Source: CBDUVZ01 sp965370805
GTDB lineage: Bacteria; Hydrothermota; Tepidihabitantia; Tepidihabitantales; Tepidihabitantaceae
DNA length: 10,539 nucleotides
NCBI GenBank assembly: GCA_965370805.1
Contig: CBDUVZ010000105.1
Span: 1 to 10,539 of the forward strand
Reading direction: 5' to 3'
Shown here: positions 1-4,983 of the stretch, in pieces
How positions within the stretch are numbered: position 1 is the first letter of the stretch
Layout of the letters: the number at the start of each line of letters is the position of its first letter
Notes under the pieces: generated by a model
Told to the model about the DNA's origin: nothing
The model's input: the letters and a program-made list of their open reading frames with translations, nothing else
Database searches by the model: none
Program-made: the position numbers and the translations under genes

Positions 1-53
1 GTATCTTGTACTGATGGAGACCTGTTCATTAACGGGCAGGATGAGGAGATGAA

Positions 54-242
54 CCACGGATGGACACGGTAGGAGAAGTCAGAATACAGAAGTCAGAGCG
101 CAGAATGCAGAAGTGACCGAGGAGGAACGTAGACGTCAAGGCACCAAGACAGGGATGACCAAGGCTCAGGTCCCAATGACCAAAGCGGAAGCCGCCGGGA
201 AGGAAATGACCAATGACCAAGTCGCAATGGCCGAAGCGGATG
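54..242. repeat. mosaic of three short degenerate repeat families
   Basis: Three repeat types sit side by side. Positions 54-69 contain a CACGG-type repeat, ACGGATGGACACGG. Positions 74-116 contain a CAGAA-type repeat: AGAAGTCAGA occurs at 74-83 and 88-97, and CAGAAT(A/G)CAGAAGT at 80-93 and 101-114 (13 of 14 bases identical). Positions 155-242 contain the 8-mer ATGACCAA four times (155-162, 176-183, 206-213, 213-220), with a degenerate copy ATGGCCGAAGCGG at 227-239 matching 176-188. Read leftward these would translate to strings like FCILRSDFCIL and GHWDLSLGH, a pattern I associate with spurious hypothetical proteins in metagenomic genomes. The copy spacings (21, 30, 7) are not all multiples of three, which argues against a protein repeat. 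I see no gene in 1-344; the rest of that stretch is the promoter at 290-317. Confidence 0.7.
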
Positions 243-289
243 AGACAACCGCCAGGAGTGGCGGGATGGGCGATTGGTGTCAATTCCGT

Positions 290-317
290 TTGACTGGGCG
301 TTTGGTTCCTGTAGAAT
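290..317 (+). promoter_or_regulatory. sigma70-type promoter for the rightward gene group
   Basis: A -35 box TTGACT (290-295) and a -10 box TAGAAT (312-317) are separated by 16 nt. The predicted start is near A324, giving a leader of about 21 nt before the TTG at 345, with AGGAGG at 334-339. The -35 overlaps an inverted repeat, GTCAA (279-283) and TTGAC (290-294), separated by 6 nt, which could be an operator. The promoter call rests on the match to consensus and the well-placed downstream SD; nothing shows directly that it is active. Confidence 0.6.
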
Positions 318-344
318 CTGGTCAGTAGACGGAAGGAGGGATTC

Positions 345-581
345 TTGCCTGCTGCCAATCGGTTTCGTTTGTTCAGGAAAGCCCGCCGAAGGTCGGCGAG
401 CGTTTCGCACAAGTCCGAATTCAGGAAGCGCGGTCACAACAGGAAGACCGGTAATTCCAAGTCTGTTATCCGGCTTGCGCCGGACGGCCCGGCATCGGGC
501 GTGACCTGCTGCGTGGTTGCGTACATGCGGCCGTTCGTTGTCTGGGACCAGGGACGAGATAACGGTCTGACCGCTTCCTGA
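345..581 (+). CDS. small basic hypothetical protein (tentative)
   Basis: A 78-residue ORF starts at TTG, 5 nt after a full AGGAGG Shine-Dalgarno (334-339), and about 21 nt after the predicted transcription start of the promoter at 290-317. Its third-codon-position GC is about 70% by hand count, close to the 72% of the next gene (618-983), which supports coding. The N-terminal half is strongly basic and low in acidic residues (RKARRR near 11-16, FRKRGHNRKTG near 26-36); the C-terminal half has a Cys-Cys pair and a hydrophobic stretch. I recognise no domain and assign no function. The gap to the next gene is 36 nt, so the two could be cotranscribed. Against it: the same interval holds three short GC hairpins (384-398, 469-484, 487-500), so it may instead be a structured leader or non-coding RNA. 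Confidence 0.4.
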   Translation: MPAANRFRLFRKARRRSASVSHKSEFRKRGHNRKTGNSKSVIRLAPDGPASGVTCCVVAYMRPFVVWDQGRDNGLTAS

Positions 582-617
582 TTCGCAGCCGCTGAGGGTG
601 GGAAGGAAGGAGTAGCC

Positions 618-983
618 GTGAAACGGAGCGTAGTACTCACGGTGCGTTACGAGGCATCAGAACGCGAGTCCGCCGCATACGGTGCGGGTATGAAGTCCAG
701 GCTGGACAGTCTGAGCCTGCGGTCCGCAGAGCGGAGCAGGGCGCTCGGACTTGCCGCCAGGTTGTATTGTTTCCACTGCAGGCCGTACGGGTCGGAGTTC
801 GTTGAGGTGATGGCTTCGGCTGCCGCCGAGGTGGTGCGTGATGGCCTGAGGCTGGAAGTGGCCTTGATTGTGGCGGAGCTGAGTTGTCTGGAGGCGGGCA
901 GGGATATCGGGCCGGCCGGAATCCTGCGTTTCGCGGAACTCGTTGACGACGAACTGAAGAGGCCGGTTGAGAGTCCGGCTTGA
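618..983 (+). CDS. hypothetical protein, 121 aa
   Basis: A GTG start is preceded by GGAAGGAAGGAG (601-612), giving an AAGGAG Shine-Dalgarno 5 nt before the start. Third-position GC is about 72%, typical of real genes here. The 121-residue product has no signal peptide or membrane segment that I can see. It looks largely helical, with an Ala/Arg/Glu-rich N-terminal half, an isolated CFHC (CxxC) at residues 51-54, and a helical C-terminal part (residues 64-115) rich in Val, Ala, Leu and Glu. I do not recognise a family; a cytosolic helical protein is the most that can be said. Its TGA stop (981-983) lies inside the -35 box of the next gene's promoter, so transcripts may be continuous while the next gene also has its own start. 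An antisense frame covers this interval but lacks support. Confidence 0.65.
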   Translation: MKRSVVLTVRYEASERESAAYGAGMKSRLDSLSLRSAERSRALGLAARLYCFHCRPYGSEFVEVMASAAAEVVRDGLRLEVALIVAELSCLEAGRDIGPAGILRFAELVDDELKRPVESPA

Positions 984-1008
984 CATGCAGGGCCGGTGAG
1001 TCTAGGCT
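980..1008 (+). promoter_or_regulatory. promoter for the PASTA/TonB_C gene, likely leaderless
   Basis: A perfect TTGACA -35 (980-985) and a weak TAGGCT -10 of TANNNT form (1003-1008) are spaced 17 nt apart. Only 5 nt (1009-1013) separate the -10 from the ATG at 1014, so a normal start site would fall on or within a base or two of the ATG. No good Shine-Dalgarno is visible. The -35 contains the stop codon of the upstream gene. The 11-mer GGCTTGACATG around this -35 (977-987) recurs at the -35 of the promoter at 9620-9647. Confidence 0.5.
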
Positions 1009-1013
1009 GAGTC

Positions 1014-1688
1014 ATGAGCAGACACGCGGGCCTGATACCGATTCTGATTCTGGTGCTGGTGGTTCCGGTCCGGGCCGGGGATTCGCTGGTGATGCCGCCG
1101 GTGACCGGCCTCGGGTTGTATGATGCGAACAAGGCGCTGTGCCGGATGGGACTTGAGGTGAGGTTCGAGCAGGTGGCGGTGGATACCGCCGAGGTGCCTG
1201 AGTTCCATATCGCAGGTCAGGTGCCGGATTCCGGGGCAGCGGTCGAGGAGGGCGCGGAAGCGTTGCTCAGGTTCAACTGCCCTGTGATGCTGCGGTACTG
1301 GGATGACTGGGTGGTTCCGCTGCTGGGGGATTTCAGGAACACGGTCGGGCTGTACCGGGCGACCAGGCCGCCGGAGCCGATTCGGACGCCGGGAGCCGGA
1401 TACCCGGACGAACTGCTGGCGTGTGCTTTCAGCGGTGGAGCAACTGTGGAGGCGCTGATCGATTTCGACGGGTCGGTGCTCGCCGCACGGGTTGTGGAGT
1501 CCTCCGGGTACGAGGAGGCCGATTCGGCCGCGTGCCAGGCGGCGCTCCGCGCTTTGTTCTCACCGGCCGAGCATTACGAGAAGCCGGCGCGGGTCTGGTT
1601 CCCGATACCCTACGTCTGGAAGTTCGATGACGTCACCGGGCTGCCCGAGTTCTCGGGGGAAGTCAATGCCCCGGGCTCAGGACCGTAG
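1014..1688 (+). CDS. exported PASTA plus TonB C-terminal domain protein
   Basis: The 224-residue product begins with a signal peptide (residues 1 to about 21, hydrophobic LIPILILVLVVPV, then RAG). Residues 26-87 match a PASTA domain: a PPVTGL opening, an ANKALCRMGLEV helix-strand, then the GQVPDSGAAVEEG segment and a final strand. Residues 127-205 match a TonB C-terminal domain: Y130-P131, then GGATVEALIDFDGSVLAARVVESSG (described here by position 141-165), a helix at 169-181 and the closing FPIPYVWKF strand. PASTA domains usually bind muropeptides or beta-lactams and occur in Ser/Thr kinases and PBPs; TonB_C contacts outer-membrane receptors. A periplasmic envelope protein is a fair inference, but the real ligand is unknown. 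There is no transmembrane anchor after the signal and no TonB Pro-rich linker, so it is not a classic TonB. It is convergent with ssb, 18 nt apart. Confidence 0.85.
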   Translation: MSRHAGLIPILILVLVVPVRAGDSLVMPPVTGLGLYDANKALCRMGLEVRFEQVAVDTAEVPEFHIAGQVPDSGAAVEEGAEALLRFNCPVMLRYWDDWVVPLLGDFRNTVGLYRATRPPEPIRTPGAGYPDELLACAFSGGATVEALIDFDGSVLAARVVESSGYEEADSAACQAALRALFSPAEHYEKPARVWFPIPYVWKFDDVTGLPEFSGEVNAPGSGP

Positions 1689-1702
1689 CGCCGGCAGGGC
1701 GC
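1688..1702. terminator. possible hairpin between convergent genes
   Basis: GCGCC (1688-1692) and GGCGC (1698-1702) can pair as a 5-bp GC stem with a 5-nt loop, in the 18-nt gap between the convergent PASTA/TonB_C gene and ssb. There is no T-tract on either strand, so it is not a standard intrinsic terminator; it is offered only because of its position. Confidence 0.25.
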
Positions 1703-1706
1703 GACG

Positions 1707-2144
1707 TCAGAACGGGATATCGTCCAACTGGTCCGCAGCGGGTCCTGATTCCTTGCTCGGTTCCGGCTGCTGGTCCGGCATCGGTTCCCGGGACTCGAAC
1801 TTGTCCAGTACCTGGACCCGGCGGGCGTTGATTTCGACCATGTATTTCTTATCGCCGGACTGGGTTTCCCACGAGCGACTGCGCAGCTCGCCTTCAATCA
1901 GGACTGCCGAGCCTTTCTTCGCAGTCTCGCCGATGCGCTCGGCCTGCTGGCCCCAGACGTTGGCGTTGAAGTAGTAGGTTTCTTCTTTCCATTCGTCGGT
2001 CGCGCGGTCACGGTAGCGGCGGTTCGTAGCGATTCGCAAACCGAGGACCGCAGTACCCTTAGGTGTATAGCGCAAGTCCGGGTCCATCGTGACTCGACCC
2101 ATCAGTGCTACATAGTTAAGGTAGCCCAGGCGGATTTCAGCCAT
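1707..2144 (-). CDS. ssb: single-stranded DNA-binding protein
   Basis: This 145-residue SSB binds and protects single-stranded DNA in replication, repair and recombination. The N-terminal OB fold (residues about 8-115) is clear: NYVALMGRVTMDPDLRYTP at 10-28, the aromatic YYFNANVWG at 57-65, and a GELRSRSWE strand at 85-93. A short Gln/Pro/Glu-rich linker (120-139) leads to the acidic tip DDIPF (141-145), the partner-docking tail of bacterial SSBs. The ATG is preceded by GGAGGGGG on the coding strand, and the start overlaps the end of rpsF by 8 nt, indicating translational coupling. It is the last gene of the leftward operon. In many bacteria rpsR and rplI follow rpsF-ssb; here a convergent exported-protein gene follows instead. 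Confidence 0.97.
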   Translation of the reverse strand: MAEIRLGYLNYVALMGRVTMDPDLRYTPKGTAVLGLRIATNRRYRDRATDEWKEETYYFNANVWGQQAERIGETAKKGSAVLIEGELRSRSWETQSGDKKYMVEINARRVQVLDKFESREPMPDQQPEPSKESGPAADQLDDIPF

Positions 2145-2634
2145 TTTCCCCCTCCGTTGGTTTCTCTTCCGCGGATTCCGGTTCGCCGGCGGCAGCGGTT
2201 TCCGCGTCGGGTTTCTGAGCTTCGGGTGGTTCAGCGGGAGCCGGGGCTTCGGTGGCGGGTGCTGTTTCGGGCGCAGTTGGTGCTTCTTCGGTTCCGGTTG
2301 GTTCCGGCGTGGGTTCCGGCACCGGTGCGGGCTCGGGTTCCGGCTTCGGCGGGGGCTTGTGGACGAAGGCGATGCGCATCAGGTCTTCGTGGTGGCGGAG
2401 TTCGACGCGGACGTTCTCAGGGAGGGTTTCCGGGCCGTCGAATTCGATGAAGACGTAGAATCCCTCGGTGTGCTTCTTCACCGGGTAGGCAAGCGTGCGG
2501 CGCTCGACTTTCGCTTCGAGCAACTCGACGGCCCCGTGCTTTTCGAGGAGTGCTTTCGTTTCGCCGACGAACTTCTCGACGTCCTTGTCGCTCAGGTTCG
2601 GACTGAGCAGGAATGCGGCTTCGTAGTGGGTCAA
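2137..2634 (-). CDS. rpsF: ribosomal protein bS6 with long Pro/Glu/Ala tail
   Basis: bS6 is a small-subunit protein that in other bacteria pairs with bS18 in the platform. Residues 1-93 form the usual core (YEAAFLLSPNLSD near 4-16; RRTLAYPVKKHTEGFYVFIEF at 45-65, named by position; a HHEDLMRIAFVHK ending). The start is TTG, chosen because a perfect AGGAGG (2639-2644) sits 4 nt upstream and because the family begins just before the YE of strand 1. Residues 94-165 are a low-complexity tail of Pro, Glu, Ala and Thr with almost no hydrophobics, about 70 residues beyond a standard core. The tail is encoded partly by four GGTTCCGG copies on the plus strand. The gene sits 15 nt after ychF and overlaps ssb by 8 nt. 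Confidence 0.95.
   Translation of the reverse strand: MTHYEAAFLLSPNLSDKDVEKFVGETKALLEKHGAVELLEAKVERRTLAYPVKKHTEGFYVFIEFDGPETLPENVRVELRHHEDLMRIAFVHKPPPKPEPEPAPVPEPTPEPTGTEEAPTAPETAPATEAPAPAEPPEAQKPDAETAAAGEPESAEEKPTEGENG
2290..2343. repeat. GGTTCCGG repeats encoding the bS6 Pro-Glu tail
   Basis: The 8-mer GGTTCCGG occurs at 2290-2297, 2300-2307, 2312-2319 and 2336-2343 on the plus strand. On the coding (minus) strand it reads CCGGAACC and encodes the PEP/EPT-like residues of the bS6 tail. The uneven spacing suggests an old, diverged expansion. Confidence 0.6.
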
Positions 2635-2649
2635 ACTGCCTCCTGTGTT

Positions 2650-3705
2650 CTAGGTTTTGAATCTTACCAGCAGGACGTCGCCGTCCTGAACCGGATAGGT
2701 TTTGCCTTCGGTCTTGGTCTTGCCCTGGTCCCGGGCCTGCTGGAATCCGCCGGCCGCGGCCAGGTCGTCGTATGCGAGTACTTCGGTCCTGATGAATCCT
2801 TTCGCGATGTCGGAGTGAATCATTCCGGCGGCTTCGAGTGCGGTGATTCCGCGCGGCGCTGCCCAGGCCCGGGATTCGTCGCCTTTGATTGTGTAGAACC
2901 GGATCAGGTCCAGTTGCCCGAAGCACCGGTTCACCACGCCGTCCGGGCCTTCGGGAGCCAGGCCCAGGCTCGAACGGAGTTCGGTCTTCTCGTCTTCGGT
3001 GAATGCACTCATGCCCTGCTCAAGGGCTGCGGAGAAGAGCAGGTTGGTGTGCGACGCGAGCTTCGGGAACCGGGCCTTGTCCGCGGATTCGGTGTCGGAG
3101 CAGTTCACCGCGTAGACGATGGGCCTGGTGATGAACAGCCCCAGTTCTCCGACCGCACGCAGTTCTTCCTCGGCGATTTCCGGCAGCACCAGTCCCTGCT
3201 GCAACGCCGATTCCAGTTTCTCAAGCGCCCGGAGCAGGAGTTTGTTTTCCGGGGTTCCGGGTTCCTTGCGGAGCCTTTCGAGCCGTTTCTCGACCACCGC
3301 AAGGTCCGCGATTGCCAGTTCGGCTTCGACAATCCCGGCGTCCCGGTCCGGGTCGATAGTATCGAACACGTGGGGCGCGTCGCCGGATGAGAAATTGCGC
3401 ACCAGGTGCAGGATGAGGTCGGTTTCGCGGATGTGGGCGAGGAACTTGTTGCCCAGGCCTTCACCTTTGCTCGCTCCCTGTACCAGCCCGGCGATGTCGA
3501 CGAAGCGGACGTGCGCCGGGGTGAGCTTTTCGGGTTTGAGGAGCCGGCCGATGCCGTCCAGCCGTTCGTCCGGAACCAGCACCACCCCGACGTTCTTGTC
3601 GATCGTGGTGAACGGGTAGCAGTCCACGCGGGCCGATGCCCTGGTCAGCAGGTTGAAGAGCGAGGACTTGCCGGCGTTCGGCAGACCGACGATGCCGACT
3701 TTCAT
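2650..3705 (-). CDS. ychF: YchF/OLA1-family ribosome-associated P-loop ATPase
   Basis: This 351-residue TRAFAC-class NTPase has the whole YchF layout. The P-loop GLPNAGKSS is at 7-15, the T in PFTTID is near 33-34, and the G3 is DIAGL (70-74), followed by the family-typical VQGASKGEGLGNKFL (75-89). A helical insert spans about 120-190. The C-terminal TGS-like part (about 268-351) contains AAGMIHSDIAKGFIRTEV (292-309) and ends VQDGDVLLVRFKT. YchF proteins bind ribosomes and normally prefer ATP because G4 is NxxE; here the aligned motif is NCSD (201-204), an oddity. The DxxGL motif has a hydrophobic residue instead of the catalytic Gln, as usual for this family. The start ATG overlaps the pth stop (ATGA, 3702-3705) and has no clear SD, so its translation is likely coupled to pth. 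Confidence 0.96.
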   Translation of the reverse strand: MKVGIVGLPNAGKSSLFNLLTRASARVDCYPFTTIDKNVGVVLVPDERLDGIGRLLKPEKLTPAHVRFVDIAGLVQGASKGEGLGNKFLAHIRETDLILHLVRNFSSGDAPHVFDTIDPDRDAGIVEAELAIADLAVVEKRLERLRKEPGTPENKLLLRALEKLESALQQGLVLPEIAEEELRAVGELGLFITRPIVYAVNCSDTESADKARFPKLASHTNLLFSAALEQGMSAFTEDEKTELRSSLGLAPEGPDGVVNRCFGQLDLIRFYTIKGDESRAWAAPRGITALEAAGMIHSDIAKGFIRTEVLAYDDLAAAGGFQQARDQGKTKTEGKTYPVQDGDVLLVRFKT

Positions 3706-4259
3706 GTCGTTGCGGCCGGATTGAACCGGTTCATGGCAGCGTCAAGTCCGTCGGTGAGCATCGTCAAGCAGGTCTCTGCGGCCCGGGCCAGCAGTTCGGG
3801 CAGGCTTTCCTGCTGCGCTGCGGCAAACGGCTCGAGTACGTAGTCGGCGCTGTCCGTTCCGGCGGGCGCCGGGTCGATGCCGATGCGCAGTCTGGTAAAC
3901 TCCTCGGTCCGGAGGTGGTAGATTATCGAGCCGAGGCCCTTGTGCCCGCCGTCCGATCCGCTCGACCGCAGGCGAAGACGGCCGAACGGCAGGGCCAGGT
4001 CGTCGCATACCACCAGGAAGTCGTCCGGCTTTGTAGCCAGGTGTTCCCTGACCGGGACGCCGGATTCGTTCATGTAGAGCAGGGGTTTGACCAGGACCAG
4101 CGGTTTCCCGGCGTGCCTGGCCCGGGCGACGAGTCGTCCCGGGAGGTGCTTGAACTTCGTCTTGTGTCGGCGGGCCAGCTCGTCCACGACCATGAACCCG
4201 ACGTTGTGCCTGGTGTCGGCGTAGCGGTCGGTGGGGTTGCCCAGGCCGAAGACAGTCAT
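3702..4259 (-). CDS. pth: peptidyl-tRNA hydrolase
   Basis: Pth cleaves the ester bond of peptidyl-tRNAs dropped from ribosomes, freeing the tRNA. At 185 residues it has normal length. The N-terminal strand reads VFGLGNP with Asn8, followed by Tyr13 and the catalytic His18 in DTRHNVGF, matching Asn10, Tyr15 and His20 of the E. coli enzyme. LYMNESG supplies Asn64; CDDLALPFG supplies Asp86; GGHKGLGSI contains His106. All catalytic or substrate-binding positions that I can place by motif are present. The gene starts 4 nt after the rplY stop, with only a weak purine-rich AGAAGAAA upstream, and its TGA overlaps the ychF ATG. The pairing of pth with rplY and ychF is widespread in bacteria. Confidence 0.97.
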   Translation of the reverse strand: MTVFGLGNPTDRYADTRHNVGFMVVDELARRHKTKFKHLPGRLVARARHAGKPLVLVKPLLYMNESGVPVREHLATKPDDFLVVCDDLALPFGRLRLRSSGSDGGHKGLGSIIYHLRTEEFTRLRIGIDPAPAGTDSADYVLEPFAAAQQESLPELLARAAETCLTMLTDGLDAAMNRFNPAATT

Positions 4260-4263
4260 CAGG

Positions 4264-4968
4264 TTATTTCTTCTCTTCAGCTTTTTCCTTTTCCTCTGCC
4301 GGTTTCTTTTCCGTGATGACTTCAGGTTCCTTGGTTTCTTCCGCAGCTTCCGCAGGTGCCGCTTCAGCTTCGGCCGCTGCCGCTGCCGCTTCGGCCCTTT
4401 CAGCCTGGGCTGCGGCCAGCTTGCGCGGTACCAGGACTGTCACGACCGGCGAGTCAGGCGGCAGGGTGAACTCGATGTCATCAGCTTTGAGGTCGGAAAC
4501 GTGGACGCTCTGGCCGAGCCCGAGATCGGTTATGTCGATGTCGAAGTGCTCGGGGATTTTGTCGATCGTGGCGCGTACCGGTACTTCGCGCAGGATATGG
4601 TCGAGCATGCCGCTTTCTTTGACACCGACTGCGGTGCCGTGGAGGATGACAGGCACATGGATGGTCACTTTTTCTTTGGGATGGACCTTCAGGAAGTCGA
4701 CGTGGAGCAGGGAGCTGTCAATCGGGTTGCGCTGCAGTGTCTTGATGATGCACTTGGTGGACTTGCCGCCGATCTCGAGGTCGACAATCGGACTGTGACC
4801 GCGGATTTCGTCGAGCATGTGGCCGAACCGTTTGGCATCGAGGGTGAGCATCACCGACGGGTCGCCGTGGCCGTATACCACTGCCGGAACCGCACCGGCC
4901 CGCCGGAGTCTGCGGATGTCGGCTTTGCCCGTTTCCGTCCGGGCTTGCGCTTTGATCAGGTATGCCAT
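4264..4968 (-). CDS. rplY: ribosomal protein bL25, CTC/TL5 type
   Basis: bL25 binds 5S rRNA in the large subunit; the long CTC form has an extra beta domain and is often linked to stress response. Residues 1-92 are the L25 domain (the TGKADIRRLRRAGAVPAVVYG stretch at 13-33 and SSLLHVDFLKV at 85-95). Residues about 99-182 are the TL5-type C-terminal domain (VPVILHGTAVGVKESGM at 105-121, DITDLGLGQSVHVSDL at 145-160). Residues 184-234 are a low-complexity tail: first Ala/Glu, then Lys/Glu ending EKAEEKK. The ATG has an AAAGGAAA Shine-Dalgarno just upstream. The gap from prs is 15 nt and to pth 4 nt. Confidence 0.96.
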   Translation of the reverse strand: MAYLIKAQARTETGKADIRRLRRAGAVPAVVYGHGDPSVMLTLDAKRFGHMLDEIRGHSPIVDLEIGGKSTKCIIKTLQRNPIDSSLLHVDFLKVHPKEKVTIHVPVILHGTAVGVKESGMLDHILREVPVRATIDKIPEHFDIDITDLGLGQSVHVSDLKADDIEFTLPPDSPVVTVLVPRKLAAAQAERAEAAAAAAEAEAAPAEAAEETKEPEVITEKKPAEEKEKAEEKK

Positions 4969-4983
4969 TGTTTCCTTTCTGGT

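Noticed and set aside
1..72. Open frame 1 from the left edge to a TAG, possibly the end of an upstream gene
   Set aside because: Only 23 codons, partly repeat sequence (54-69), with no recognisable protein; frame 2 is equally open to 51.
54..242. CRISPR array
   Set aside because: Units are short (8-14 bp), degenerate and unevenly spaced, with no cas genes in the window.
113..328. Rightward 71-aa frame with MTK-like repeats
   Set aside because: The repeat spacings are not consistently in phase, and the frame ends inside the promoter region; it is most likely a by-product of the ATGACCAA repeats.
29..412. Leftward 127-aa reading frame
   Set aside because: It is built on the repeat mosaic (FCIL.., GHWDL..) and overlaps the promoter and the better-supported ORF at 345; it has no SD or family.
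324..617. RNase P RNA, tmRNA or SRP RNA
   Set aside because: I looked for their conserved core motifs and found none; only simple hairpins are present.
2359..3390. 343-aa frame antisense to rpsF and ychF
   Set aside because: Same reason: it lies opposite well-conserved ychF and is explained by codon-position GC bias.
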